A stretch of 64,000 nucleotides of DNA from Flavobacterium turcicum (GCF_011365745.1 NZ_JAAOBY010000002.1:558001-622000); one strand, 5' to 3'; positions 27,905-38,600 are shown, counted from the stretch's first letter. Notes: generated by a model from the letters alone, not told the origin. Made by a program: numbers and translations.

Positions 27905-28122
27905 AATGTCGGAGATCAATTTATAAAAAACAAAATTACAGATTTACAATGACGCTTTTGCAAAAGCTTCAAAAAATTAAAATAATGACCTTGAATCTTG
28001 CCCCTATTTTCAACTTTCTAATTGCAAAAGCAATTGAGTAATGGGTAACAATTGAGTAATTATTATACACATTAAATAAATTTAAAAGCATTAAAACATT
28101 GATAATCAATTGTAAATAGAAA

Positions 28123-28138
28123 TGGTACTGCTATTGCA
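28123..28138 (+). promoter_or_regulatory. Sigma-54 (-24/-12) promoter for the glycosyltransferase gene
   Basis: TGGTACTGCTATTGCA has GG and GC exactly 10 bases apart and a full TTGCA -12 box. The predicted start is about 28149, 26 bases before the ATG at 28175. It is divergent from the sigma-54 activator gene. Confidence 0.65.
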
Positions 28139-28174
28139 AAAAGGAATTTGAGTAAACAACAAAAACAATTACAC

Positions 28175-29584
28175 ATGAAAACGCAAACCTTACCAACAGC
28201 AAACCCAATCTTTGAAAGAACTGAAAAAACAGTTTTTACAACGCCAAAAATTTCGCAAACAGTTTTAAAAAATAGATTGGTATTGGGAACTACAATTTTG
28301 ATGTTGCTCATCGGCGCATCGACAGTTTATGTATTGCAAGATGATTTTTATAATTTTAACGAAAGTAGAATGGACTCTACATTGGGTTTTACCTTTTTGA
28401 TGGTGACTCTTGCGTTACTTGCCTTTAAATCAATCTACTTTTTATATACCGTTTATTTGTATTTGACCTACAAACCTATCGCTTCCGTTACAGATGAACT
28501 ACTTCCTACGATAACCGTAATAGTTCCAGCGTATAACGAAGGACATTTGGTTCATCAAACTTTATTAAGTATTGCTAGCAGCGATTTTCCAAAACATAAA
28601 TTGCAGATAATGGCCATAGATGACGGCAGTAAAGACGATACTTGGTCATGGATGCAAAAAGCAAAACAAACCTTAGGCAATCAAATTGAAATTTTTCAGC
28701 AACCGGAAAACAAAGGAAAACGCCATGCTTTGTACCGTGGTTTTCATTTAGGAACGGGAGACGTTTTTGTGACCATTGATAGTGATTCTATTATTGAAAA
28801 AGATACCCTTCGTAACTTGGTAAGTCCTTTTGCTACGGATGAAAATTGTGGAGCTGTTGCAGGAAATGTGCGCGTATTGAACAACAAAACGGCTATTTTA
28901 CCAAAAATGCTGAATGTAAGTTTTGTTATGAGTTTTGAATTCGTACGTTCTGCCGAAAGCAGGTTGGGAAGCGTGTTGTGTACTCCTGGCGCTTTAGCAG
29001 CCTACAAAAGAACTGCTGTTTTCAATTGTTTACCAGAATGGATCAATCAAACTTTTATGGGAACTCCATCGGATATTGGCGAAGACCGTGCTATGACCAA
29101 TATGATCTTAAAACAAGGGCAAAAAGTACTTTTTCAGCGTAATGCGGTCGTTTTAACCGACGTACCTGAAAAATACAAAGGATTGTACAAAATGTTTATT
29201 CGTTGGGGACGCAGCAATGTTCGAGAAAACTTAGCAATGGCCAGCTATGTTTTTACCAATTTCAAAAAAGAATCTAAAACAGGAACTCGTTTTTTATTCA
29301 TCAACCAATTTTTGACCTTGGTGATGACATATCCTTTTTTGTTGTTCATGTTGTTTTTTATTACAATACATCCATTATTATTTGTAAGTTCAACTTTATT
29401 GGGAATCCTGTTATTTTCAACTTTCCCAGTTCTGTTTTATGCCAAAAAATACAGTATATCAGAATCACTCTGGGCGTACTCGTATAGCATTTTGTTTACT
29501 TTCGGATTGTTTTGGATCGCGCCTTACTCGATCGCCACGGCAGGTAAAAGCGGTTGGTTAACGCGTGAAATCGCACAGAAATAA
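28175..29584 (+). CDS. Membrane glycosyltransferase, family 2 (polysaccharide synthase-like)
   Basis: A 469-residue processive-type GT2. Two N-terminal membrane helices precede the catalytic domain and about three follow it. Catalytic motifs are TVIVPAYNEGH, MAIDDGSKDDT, VTIDSDSII (DxD), GEDRAMTN, and RWGRSN in place of QxxRW. The layout resembles hyaluronan, chitin or poly-N-acetylglucosamine synthases. The polymer is unknown. A TTG at 28148 would add nine residues but lies at the predicted transcription start, so ATG at 28175 is preferred. It is a single-gene transcript ending at 29656-29695. Confidence 0.88.
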   Translation: MKTQTLPTANPIFERTEKTVFTTPKISQTVLKNRLVLGTTILMLLIGASTVYVLQDDFYNFNESRMDSTLGFTFLMVTLALLAFKSIYFLYTVYLYLTYKPIASVTDELLPTITVIVPAYNEGHLVHQTLLSIASSDFPKHKLQIMAIDDGSKDDTWSWMQKAKQTLGNQIEIFQQPENKGKRHALYRGFHLGTGDVFVTIDSDSIIEKDTLRNLVSPFATDENCGAVAGNVRVLNNKTAILPKMLNVSFVMSFEFVRSAESRLGSVLCTPGALAAYKRTAVFNCLPEWINQTFMGTPSDIGEDRAMTNMILKQGQKVLFQRNAVVLTDVPEKYKGLYKMFIRWGRSNVRENLAMASYVFTNFKKESKTGTRFLFINQFLTLVMTYPFLLFMLFFITIHPLLFVSSTLLGILLFSTFPVLFYAKKYSISESLWAYSYSILFTFGLFWIAPYSIATAGKSGWLTREIAQK

Positions 29585-29655
29585 ATCCAAAAATATATAC
29601 TTGTTTACTACGATTTTAAAATCACTTGGGTTACAAATCGTTTTCTATATACCTA

Positions 29656-29695
29656 CAAAGTCTTCTTCGCACTTAGCAAAGAGGACTTTGTTTTT
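29656..29695 (+). terminator. Terminator after the glycosyltransferase gene
   Basis: CAAAGTCTTCTTCGC pairs with GCAAAGAGGACTTTG (13 of 15, with G-U pairs) around a 5-base loop, followed by TTTTTATG. Confidence 0.8.
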
Positions 29696-29731
29696 ATGCA
29701 TTAGCACTACTCCTTCCCAATAATTTTTATT

Positions 29732-29739
29732 TAAATTTG
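29732..29739 (+). promoter_or_regulatory. Candidate -7 box upstream of the FAD monooxygenase
   Basis: TAAATTTG fits TAnnTTTG but no -33 TTG is evident, and the start codon is 124 bp away. The rest of the 279-bp spacer is AT-rich with no other feature seen. Confidence 0.25.
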
Positions 29740-29863
29740 CCTTTCGAAAATATCTCAAAAGAATTTAAAACTGTATTAGATTTCTTGAAAATAACTATTA
29801 AAGTTTTAGTTTATTTATTTATACATAATACCTTTTAAAACAATACTTTAAAAATATTAAAAA

Positions 29864-31303
29864 TTGATTTCAAATCCCAAAAAATGGATTTTTTGTACAG
29901 CATGTCAAGGTCGTGGCAAAAAAAGTAAAGGCCTTAGCGACAAAGCCAAACGCGCGTACACAAACGCGCTTCAGCAATTCGAAAAGGAAGCTCGAAAAGG
30001 ATTAATGCCACAACCTCCAAAAGCCCATTTGCACATTTGCACTAACTGTAAAGGCACAGGAATTGTTGAAGGCTCAGCTTTTTTAACTCCTGATTTCAAT
30101 AACTTTCCCACAGTTGCTATAATTGGTGGCGGGATTGGTGGTGCTGCTCTTGCAGTAGCTTGCTTGCACCGCGGCATTCCGTTTACATTGTATGAACGAG
30201 ATATTAATTTTCAGGCTAGATCTCAAGGGTATGGTTTGACTTTACAACAAGCGAGTAAAGCGATTAGCAGTTTAGGTATCGAAAACCTGTCTCAAGGAAT
30301 CAAATCATCAAGACATGTCGTTCACAATACTGATGGCCAAATAATTGGCGAATGGGGTGCTCGAAAATGGCTAACAGAAGATGTAAAAAACAGTGGCAAA
30401 CGCTCCAACATTCATATTGCACGTCAAGCTTTACGCAGTGCTTTGTTAGAGCAATTACAAGACCATCAAGCAATACAATGGAACCATCAATTGATTGGAT
30501 TTAAAGACTGTGCAGATTCCGGTATTGAACTAAGCTTTCAAGTTAATGATCAAATTATAACTAAAACAGCACATCTTGTTGTTGGTGCAGACGGCATTAG
30601 AAGCACCTTGCGAAAACTGCTTTTAGGAGACCAAATCGCCCCTTTACGTTATTTGAATTGTATCGTCATTTTAGGCATTTGTTCGTTAGAGGATAATCCA
30701 ACAATCCAAGATTCATTGTTGGATAATGCTACTGTATTTCAAACGGCAAACGGCAACGAACGTATTTACATGATGCCTTTTGACAAAAATTCGGTTATGT
30801 GGCAATTTAGTTTTCCGCTGGCAGAATCAGAAGCGATTTTACTCAGCGAAAAAGGACCTGCTGCACTAAAAACTGAAGCTTTAGCGCGAATGCAATGGCA
30901 CCATCCTATTCCGGCGATTATCACTGCCACTCCTGAAAATTTAATTTCTGGTTATCCGGTTTACGACAGAGCTTTATTGCAACCTTCGGATTTGCATCAC
31001 GATAAAATTACCCTTTTGGGAGATGCTGCCCATCCTATGAGCCCGTTTAAAGGACAAGGAGCCAATCAAGCATTACTGGACGCAGTAGTATTGGCACAAG
31101 CCATTCACTCAGGTTCTAGGGGTAACGAATCTTGGCGAAATGTAGGTTTGCGACAAGCTGTTTTACAGAAATATGAATCCGAGATGCTAAAACGAAGTGC
31201 GGTTAAAGTAGAAGATTCAGCCGCTGCAGCAAAATTTTTACATTCAGATTTAGTTCTTTTGGAAGCAGATTCACCGAGAGGACGACTTTTAAAAAAGAAG
31301 TAG
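29864..31303 (+). CDS. FAD-dependent monooxygenase with N-terminal DnaJ-type zinc-finger
   Basis: A 479-residue two-part protein. Residues 1-70 hold two CxxCxGxG motifs, CTACQGRG (11-18) and CTNCKGTG (59-66), separated by a basic helix, like half of a DnaJ cysteine-rich domain. Residues from about 83 form a PHBH-type flavoprotein: AIIGGGIGGAALA (FAD dinucleotide fold), VVGADGIRSTLR (DG motif), and LLGDAAHPMSPFKGQGANQA (GD motif). The start is TTG at 29864, because a stop lies two codons upstream and the next ATG would remove the first zinc motif. The substrate is unknown. Confidence 0.85.
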   Translation: MISNPKKWIFCTACQGRGKKSKGLSDKAKRAYTNALQQFEKEARKGLMPQPPKAHLHICTNCKGTGIVEGSAFLTPDFNNFPTVAIIGGGIGGAALAVACLHRGIPFTLYERDINFQARSQGYGLTLQQASKAISSLGIENLSQGIKSSRHVVHNTDGQIIGEWGARKWLTEDVKNSGKRSNIHIARQALRSALLEQLQDHQAIQWNHQLIGFKDCADSGIELSFQVNDQIITKTAHLVVGADGIRSTLRKLLLGDQIAPLRYLNCIVILGICSLEDNPTIQDSLLDNATVFQTANGNERIYMMPFDKNSVMWQFSFPLAESEAILLSEKGPAALKTEALARMQWHHPIPAIITATPENLISGYPVYDRALLQPSDLHHDKITLLGDAAHPMSPFKGQGANQALLDAVVLAQAIHSGSRGNESWRNVGLRQAVLQKYESEMLKRSAVKVEDSAAAAKFLHSDLVLLEADSPRGRLLKKK

Positions 31304-31372
31304 CAATTTCCCGCAATTAGAATCACTTTTGATTTCACTGGTTCACAATCTGTTTCTTTGTTTTAAAATTTG

Positions 31373-31380
31373 TAAGTTTG
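31373..31380 (+). promoter_or_regulatory. -7 box for the DUF3822-rsmD pair
   Basis: TAAGTTTG is an exact TAnnTTTG element 25 bp before the ATG at 31406. A TTG 12 bases upstream is too close to be a standard -33 element. Confidence 0.4.
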
Positions 31381-31405
31381 CCTTCTCGAAAAAAGGCTTT
31401 GCAGT

Positions 31406-32212
31406 ATGATTATTACCGATAAAAAACATAAAAAACTTTCTATTCAAGTTTCATTAACGGGGCTTTCCTTTTGTTGTTTCGATACTTTAAATAATACCGT
31501 TTCGTCTTTTAACGAAATTCATTTTGATGTTTTCCCTAAAACAACAAAAATCGAAGAATTATTTGCTGATGCTTTTACCAAACATCCTGAATTACGTGAT
31601 TCTTACGACGAAGTACTTGTGATTCACAATAATAATTTGGCAACCTTTGTTCCTGAACCTTTGTTTGATGAGCAATATTTAGGTAGTTATTTGCAATACA
31701 ATACCAAAGTATTCGAAACTGATTTTTTTGCTTTTGATGCTATTCCTGCTTACGAAATGAATACTGTTTTTATTCCGTACGTAAACATTAATAATTTTTT
31801 TATTGATCAATTTGGAGCTTTTAATTACAAGCACGCAAGTACTATTTTAGTGCAAACATTGCTTAATGCTTCGAAAAACCAGAGGGATAAAAAAATGTTT
31901 ATCCACGTAAGTGCAAGTCATTTTGAAATTGTAGTAGTGCAAAATCAAAAATTACTTTTTTTCAATTCATTTGAGTATCAAACTCCCGAAGATTTTATTT
32001 ACTACATCTTATTTACTGCAGAACAATTGCAGCTCAACCCCGAATATTTCACTTTAGAATTAATTGGAGCCATTACCAAAGAAAATCCGCTTTATCAAAT
32101 AGCGTACAAATACATTCGAAATGTATCGTTGATTGATGTAGAAGATTTGCGATGGAACAATTACTTTACCGAAGCTGAAAACCGAAACCATTTTATACTA
32201 TTCCATTCATGA
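31406..32212 (+). CDS. DUF3822 family protein
   Basis: A 268-residue cytoplasmic protein matching the flavobacterial DUF3822 family, which is habitually encoded just before rsmD. It starts MIITDKKHKKLSIQVSLTGL, and has an actin-like/ASKHA-type beta pattern (VLVIHNNNLATFVPEPLFDE, MFIHVSASHFEIVVVQNQKL). Its stop overlaps the rsmD start by four bases (ATGA), so translation is coupled. A role in ribosome assembly is an inference from this pairing. Confidence 0.85.
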   Translation: MIITDKKHKKLSIQVSLTGLSFCCFDTLNNTVSSFNEIHFDVFPKTTKIEELFADAFTKHPELRDSYDEVLVIHNNNLATFVPEPLFDEQYLGSYLQYNTKVFETDFFAFDAIPAYEMNTVFIPYVNINNFFIDQFGAFNYKHASTILVQTLLNASKNQRDKKMFIHVSASHFEIVVVQNQKLLFFNSFEYQTPEDFIYYILFTAEQLQLNPEYFTLELIGAITKENPLYQIAYKYIRNVSLIDVEDLRWNNYFTEAENRNHFILFHS

Positions 32213-32808
32213 GAATTATTTCAGGAAAATACAAAGGACGACGCATTTTTCCCCCGAAAGGACTGCCTGTTCGCCCTACTACCGATATGTCTAAAGAGGC
32301 ATTATTCAATGTTTTAAACAATCATTTTAATTTTGATAGCCTAAAAGTACTGGATCTCTTTGCAGGAACGGGCAATATTAGTTACGAGTTTGCATCACGC
32401 GGAAGCACACCTATCACTTCTGTTGATGGCGATTTTGGTTGCGTAAAATTCATTAAACAAGTAGCTGCCGAATACGATTTTAATATTGCTGCTACTAAAA
32501 GTGATGTTTTTGCTTACCTAGAAAAATGCAAAACATCTTACGATATAATCTTTGCGGATCCGCCGTACAACTTAGATCAAAAAACATTTGAGCGCATTGT
32601 AGCTTTAGTTTTCGAGAAACAATTGCTAAACGAGGATGGTATGATGGTTATTGAACATTCAAAATACACCAAGCTCGATCATATGATGCATTTTTCTTTC
32701 CAAAAAAGTTATGGAGGATCGATCTTTAGTTTTTTCGAAATTGAAAGTGACGAGGATGATGACGAAGACGATGTTAAAGTAATTCCCTTAGATAAAGAAG
32801 AAGAATAA
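32209..32808 (+). CDS. rsmD: 16S rRNA (guanine(966)-N2)-methyltransferase
   Basis: A 199-residue SAM-dependent methyltransferase. Evidence is the RsmD N-terminus MRIISGKYKGRRIFPPKG, RPTTDMSKEALFNVL, the SAM motif VLDLFAGTGNISYEFASRG, and the catalytic FADPPYNL. The C-terminus has an acidic tail (ESDEDDDEDDVK). It modifies G966 of 16S rRNA during 30S assembly. Confidence 0.95.
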   Translation: MRIISGKYKGRRIFPPKGLPVRPTTDMSKEALFNVLNNHFNFDSLKVLDLFAGTGNISYEFASRGSTPITSVDGDFGCVKFIKQVAAEYDFNIAATKSDVFAYLEKCKTSYDIIFADPPYNLDQKTFERIVALVFEKQLLNEDGMMVIEHSKYTKLDHMMHFSFQKSYGGSIFSFFEIESDEDDDEDDVKVIPLDKEEE

Positions 32809-32819
32809 ATTACTCAATA

Positions 32820-32848
32820 AAAAAGCGCTCTATGAGCGCTTTTTTTGT
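32820..32848 (+). terminator. Terminator after rsmD
   Basis: AAAAGCGCTC / GAGCGCTTTT with a TAT loop and seven or more T. It also lies next to the convergent gene ending at 32854. Confidence 0.92.
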
Positions 32849-32853
32849 TTTCA

Positions 32854-33411
32854 TTATTTACCAATCACCCAACCAAGTGTAAAATTGATAACAGGTATGA
32901 CGTTGGAGCCGGAACCTTGAAAATTGTACCCTATTCCGGCGCTTATATCGAGGTTAAAATTTTTGTTGTAAGTACGTTGAAAACCCCAAGCTGGTGCAAG
33001 TGTAAAGGACGATTGTGAGGGTAGGAAGTTTTTGTTACTATTGATCGATTCAAAATTGTAAACTCCCATTAATGCAACAAAACTTCCTGTGTTATGCGCT
33101 GTATTTTTATTATTAGCTGCACGTTTATCAAGATTATAATAATGACGGAACTGCGTGTCTACGTATGGATAAAAACTCCATGTATTCCCAAACATATTTG
33201 AAGTATATCCGTACCCCGAACTTATTTCAGCATACAATGTGTTTTTAGAACTTAAACCATGTTCGTACACCAAACCTGGAAATAGCACATTTATTTTAAA
33301 TTGACTTTTAGTTACAGAGTTTATATTTTGAGCAAAAGAATTCGGAATTATCAAAGACATAAAGGCCGCGATAATAAAATTTTTGCTATTCGTAAAATTT
33401 TTCAATGGCAT
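32854..33411 (-). CDS. Predicted outer-membrane beta-barrel protein, hypothetical
   Basis: A 185-residue secreted protein with a signal peptide (about 1-27, ending NSFAQ). Repeated amphipathic strands end in a barrel-like C-terminal strand (VIPVINFTLGWVIGK). GYGYTSNMFGNTWSFYPYVD and AWGFQRTYNKNFNLDISAGI resemble small flavobacterial OMP barrels. The function is unknown. Confidence 0.72.
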   Translation of the reverse strand: MPLKNFTNSKNFIIAAFMSLIIPNSFAQNINSVTKSQFKINVLFPGLVYEHGLSSKNTLYAEISSGYGYTSNMFGNTWSFYPYVDTQFRHYYNLDKRAANNKNTAHNTGSFVALMGVYNFESINSNKNFLPSQSSFTLAPAWGFQRTYNKNFNLDISAGIGYNFQGSGSNVIPVINFTLGWVIGK

Positions 33412-33505
33412 TTCGATTTTTTTTAATTACAATTTTAATGAATAATTTCAGTTTTCAAACCTACTAAATTAAAATTCAAAAAATCAGAATTTTACACTAT
33501 TATTT

Positions 33506-34429
33506 TTAAATACTTGTCAATTTTTTTAGAATTATTTGATAGTTCGGAGTTGGAATTCCATATTTCAATCCTTCAGCAACCACATACTCTGTAAGTGATT
33601 TCACTTCTGTAGTTTTTCCAGCTAACAAATCTCGATGCATCGATGAAGTATTATTCTGTGGTGTTTTTTCGAGTTTTGTTATGGTTTGAACAACAATATC
33701 GTTCGGTAATTTGAGCCCTTTTGCTAAAGCAACATTAGAAATTTCATTTAATAAAGAATTATAAAGTTCTTTGTTACGAGAGTTGTTTAAAATCCCTCCA
33801 ATATTTTCATTTAAATACGATGTTGCTGAGGCTAGCGCTGAAATGAAAATAAATTTTTCCCACACCGTTTCCTCAATATTTTCAACGAAATAGCTTTCGA
33901 TTTTAGCATCTGTAAAAATAGATTGCAATACTTCTAATCTAGAAATTGGTACCGTTGTAGAACCAAAAAACAAATTCTCATAAGTCCCAAATTTCTTAAT
34001 AACCCCAGGCGCTTCAATCATTGAAACAATATAAACACAAGCTTGCAAAATTGTATTTTCAGGAAATAATGTTTTAATCCGTTCCTTTGCATCAACGCCA
34101 TTGTACAAAGGCAAAATCATAGTTTCTGAATTGATACAATCTTTTATCGATGCTAAACTGTTTTCAATATCGTAGGTTTTTGTAGCGCAAATAAGTACAT
34201 CTAGAGCTCCAATCTCTGCTGGATTATTAGAGACCAACTTAGGAAAAACAATGCTTTCAGTAGTATCTGTAGTTATTTTTAGACCATTTTGTGCTATGGC
34301 GTTTTGAGTTTCACCACGGGCTATAAATATAATTTCAATCGTATCTGAATTTAGATAAGCCTTTGCTAGCAATCCACCAAAATAGCCGCCTACGCCACCA
34401 ATTCCTAAAATTCCAATTCTTGTTTTCAC
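33506..34429 (-). CDS. panE: 2-dehydropantoate 2-reductase family protein
   Basis: A 307-residue NADPH-dependent reductase of the ApbA/PanE family, which makes pantoate for coenzyme A. The nucleotide site is IGILGIGGVGGYFGGLLA. The catalytic Lys is expected in EETVWEKFIFISALA, and the Asn/Ser binding part in GVDAKERI and ATSYLNENIGGIL. Pantoate genes are not adjacent, so a related ketoacid reductase activity is possible. Confidence 0.85.
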   Translation of the reverse strand: MKTRIGILGIGGVGGYFGGLLAKAYLNSDTIEIIFIARGETQNAIAQNGLKITTDTTESIVFPKLVSNNPAEIGALDVLICATKTYDIENSLASIKDCINSETMILPLYNGVDAKERIKTLFPENTILQACVYIVSMIEAPGVIKKFGTYENLFFGSTTVPISRLEVLQSIFTDAKIESYFVENIEETVWEKFIFISALASATSYLNENIGGILNNSRNKELYNSLLNEISNVALAKGLKLPNDIVVQTITKLEKTPQNNTSSMHRDLLAGKTTEVKSLTEYVVAEGLKYGIPTPNYQIILKKLTSI

Positions 34430-34823
34430 TTAATAAACTTTTCCTTTGATTATGTTTTTAAAACTATCAAATATATCTCAAAATTTTCAATAAACTTCTA
34501 TGATTTTAGAATGCAACAACCAATCAAAATGATAATATTACTGTTCCAAAAAATTATTCGAGACTAAGACAATAGTATTAAATTTCAATGGGCATCACCT
34601 AAATTGTAGTCGATAAAAAAAACGACCATTTCAACTCCAAATCTCATCTTTGAAACAATAACCGAAACTGAGTCTTCCTCAAATTAGCTCAATACGTGTG
34701 ATACCTATTTATGCTATTCAAAACCAAGTATTCACATAAATAAAGATTTTTGTAACAAAATTAACATAAGGTATACTTACATATCACAAATCATCTAACT
34801 AAAAATAACTAAATTAAAAAACT
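34430..34823. other. 394-bp AT-rich spacer without a recognised feature
   Basis: This divergent region separates the panE-like gene from the gene at 34824. No convincing ORF, strong hairpin or TAnnTTTG box was seen. It must hold at least one promoter, which I could not pin down. Confidence 0.5.
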
Positions 34824-35561
34824 ATGAAAACATTAAAAATCAGCGCACTAGTACTTTTTCTATGTACAAGCAGTGCTTCATTATTTGCACAAACAGCAGA
34901 TGAAATTATTTCAAAATACATTACAACCATTGGTGGCGCAGAAAAATTAAAAGCCTTGAAAAGTGTAAAGATGGAAATGGTTACTAACGCTCAAGGAATG
35001 GAAATTCCGGTCGAAGTTTTCCAAGAAAAAGGAGGGAAAATGGCTGTAAAACTCAACTTCCAAGGAAAAGAAATTACACAAATGGCGTCAGACGGTGAAA
35101 CGATGTGGAGCACCAACTTTATGACTATGAAAGCTGAAAAAATGGATGCAGAAACTACAGCAAATGCTAAACTAAGTAATGAAGATTTTCCAGAGCCATT
35201 TTTAGACTACAAATCCAAAGGATATAGTGCAGAATTTATGGGCAAAGAAACAAAAGAAGGAACAGAGTGCTACAAAATAAAATTCACTAAAAAACCAGTC
35301 ATGGTAAATGGTGTAAAATCTGATGATGTTTCTTATTATTTTTTTGAAACCGAGAACAATTTACCAATCGCAGCTGAAACTGAGATTAAGCAAGGACCTG
35401 CAAAAGGACAAAAATCAACTTCTACTATGAGCGATTATCAAGAGGTGGACGGAATCTATTTCCCATTTTCAATTAATCAAGGTGGCCAAGAAATGAAGGT
35501 TAAAAAAATTACTTTAAACCCTACTTTAGATTCAAAAATTTACGCTTTTCCAGCTCAATAA
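34824..35561 (+). CDS. Secreted LolA-like outer-membrane lipoprotein-sorting-type protein
   Basis: A 245-residue exported protein with a signal peptide (MKTLKISALVLFLCTSSASL, cleaved near FAQ). The mature part starts TADEIISKYITTIGGAEKLK, the typical opening of LolA/LolB-like beta-sheet proteins in Bacteroidota. Alternating strands (MKVKKITLNPTLDSKIYAF) end the fold. It may carry lipids or lipoproteins, which is inferred from the fold only. It is followed by its own terminator. Confidence 0.75.
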   Translation: MKTLKISALVLFLCTSSASLFAQTADEIISKYITTIGGAEKLKALKSVKMEMVTNAQGMEIPVEVFQEKGGKMAVKLNFQGKEITQMASDGETMWSTNFMTMKAEKMDAETTANAKLSNEDFPEPFLDYKSKGYSAEFMGKETKEGTECYKIKFTKKPVMVNGVKSDDVSYYFFETENNLPIAAETEIKQGPAKGQKSTSTMSDYQEVDGIYFPFSINQGGQEMKVKKITLNPTLDSKIYAFPAQ

Positions 35562-35579
35562 TATCTATTAAACAACTCG

Positions 35580-35610
35580 AAGTCCTTATTGCAAAATAAG
35601 GACTTTTTTT
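35580..35610 (+). terminator. Terminator after the LolA-like gene
   Basis: AAGTCCTTATT pairs with AATAAGGACTT and is followed by seven T. Confidence 0.92.
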
Positions 35611-35623
35611 AACAAACATTTTT

Positions 35624-38600
35624 ATGAAAAAAAGAATTATGTGGGTTGTGTATATAGGTATACTATCTGCAACAAATGCTTTGGCACAAGATAAAATCGT
35701 CCTGAAAGGCAAAGAGCTTTTTGGTGACATTCAAGCCAGACACTTAGGTCCTGCTTTAATGAGTGGTAGAATTACGGATCTTGAAGTGCATCCTACCAAT
35801 AATAAAATCATTTACACCGGTACAGCTGGCGGCGGTGTCTGGAAAAGTAATGATGGTGGAGCTTCTTTCAATCCAATATTTGATGAACATATTCAATCCA
35901 TCGGTTGTGTCACTATTGACCCCTCAAAACCAGATCAAAACATTTGGGTTGGTACCGGAGAAACGTGGACAAGGAATAGTGTTTCTATGGGCGATGGAAT
36001 TTACAAGTCGACAGATGGAGGCCAGAACTGGAAAAACATGGGATTGCCTAAATCTGACCGTATTAGTTCTATTGTCGTTGACCCGAAAAATAGCGATATT
36101 GTTTGGGTTGGTGTTCTCGGTGCCTTATGGGGTGATAGCGACGAAAGAGGTATTTATAAAACAACAGATGGCGGAAACACTTGGAACAAAGTTCTTTTTG
36201 TGGATAACAAAACAGGTTGTTCAGATTTGATTATCGACCCTAAAAATAGCGCCATCATGTATGCCTCTTTTTGGGAATTCAGGAGAACGGGTTGGTCATT
36301 CAGTTCGGGTGGAACTAAATCGGCTTTGTACAAATCTGTGGATAATGGAAAAACTTGGAACAAAATCCACACTGGTTTTCCAGCAGGTCAATTGGGTAGA
36401 CTAGCCATTGCTGTTGCACCTTCTAACAGCAACATCTTATACTCGGTACTTGAAACAGAAAAACCAGAATTGAATGGTTTGTATCGATCTGATGATGCTG
36501 GTGCAAATTGGAAACATCTAAATAACGATTTTGGTTTAGTGGTAAGACCTTTCTATTTTTCGAGAATCACTGTTGATCCAAAAAATCCTGAAATTGTTGT
36601 CAAAGGTGGTTTGAGCGGATCGATTAGTAGAGATGGTGGAAAAACCTTTAAAAACCTTGGAAACATGCACTCAGACATTCATGATGTCGTTTTTGATATT
36701 AATGATAGTAACAGAATGTATTGCGGTACAGATGGAGGTGTTTATAGAAGTTGGGATGGCGCCAATACTATGGAAATGGTCAGCAACATTCCTGTTTCTC
36801 AGTTTTATCATGTGAGTATCGACGATAAAGAACCATTTAATGTTTATGGAGGTTTGCAAGATAACGGCTCATGGTACGGTCCTTCAAAAAGTCCGGGCGG
36901 AATTGAATCTAGAGACTGGACAAGAATTGGTCAAGGTGATGGATTTAGAGTAATCAAACATCCAACCAAAAATATCATTTACAGTGAAATGCAAGGTGCC
37001 GAAAATGTTTGGCGCTACAATACAGATACGCAAGAGTTAATCACAATTCAGCCACTGGCAGTAAAAGGTGATCCAAAATTACGTTTCAACTGGAATGCTC
37101 CAATGGAAATAAGTAAAAAACAAGCCGATCGTTTCTACATGGGAAGTCAATTCGTACACAAATCAGAAGATATGGGTCGTACATGGACCAAAATTTCACC
37201 CGATTTAACTACAAACGATGCTTCAAAATACAACACTGAAAAATCGGGTGGATTGTCTGTTGACAATTCTGGTGCAGAGAAACACTGTACTATTTTTACA
37301 ATTGCCGAGTCTCCATTAAACGAAAAAGTGATTTGGGCCGGTACTGACGACGGTAATGTACAAGTTACCAAAGATGGCGGAAAAACGTGGACTAATGTGG
37401 TTGCTAACATTGCTGGACTTCCAAAAAATACTTGGTGTTATCACATTGAAGCAAGTACTTTTGGAGAAGGAACAGCCTATGCTGTTTTTGAGGGTCATGC
37501 AAAAAATGACTATACTCCATATGCCTACAAAACGACCGATTTTGGAAAAACATGGAAATCAATTATTACTCCTGATGTTGATGGTTTTGTGCGTAATATT
37601 CAAGAAGATTTCACCAATGAAAACTTATTGTTCTTGGGTACCGAGAAAGGTCTATTCATAACTGTAGATGGTGGCGCAAACTGGTCTCATTTTACCAATA
37701 AAATGCCAGCGGTTGCTGTGCACTACATGGAATTAAGTACTAAAACTAATTCGTTGGTTATGGCAACTCATGGTCGTGGGGTCATCATCCTAGATGATAT
37801 TACACCCTTGCGTCAAATCAGTCAAGACGTTCTTGCTAAAGATGTTCATTTCTTTGATATGAAGCCAGCAGTAATTGAAGAGCAGTCAAGTTTTGGAACT
37901 ACTGCCACAGAATTGGAGTTTGTGGGTAATAATCCATCGTCAAGTGCTCAAATTATCTATTACTTGAAAAAAAGACATACTTTGGGTAAGATGGATCTTG
38001 AAATACAAGACGAACAAGGCAATAAATTGGTGTCGCTACCTGCAGGCAAACAAAAAGGAATCAACGTAGTAACTTGGGACTACAACATGAAAAATCCAAA
38101 AATTGCTGCTGGAAAAACAGTTTCTTATGCAGGATTTACTTCGCCACGCGTGCAAGAGGGTAATTATAAAGTAGTAATGACGAAAGGAAAAGAGACTTAT
38201 ACTCACAATTTTAAAGTTATAAATGATCCAAAAAGTAGTATATCTGCTGCTGATAGAGCGAAACAAAAAGAAACAACTCGAGAGTTGTTCAACAAAAACG
38301 AGGAACTAGCTTATGCAGTGTATGAAATTGACGAAACTGTAAAATTATTAGATCAATTAATTGCTAAAAATAAAGGTTTTGCTAAAAATGGTACAAAAAT
38401 AAAAACTGATTTTGAAAATATAAAAGCAAAAATGGTAGTTACTACTGGTGATGGCTACGTAGCTTCAGCAGAACCTCAGTTGAGAGAGAAACTTGGAGAA
38501 TTATACGCTTCTATTGCTAGCAACTTTACAGCTCCTTCTCCTTCACAATTAGAAAATAAGGAATCGATTATGCAACGCTTTGATAGCGAAATGAAGGAGT

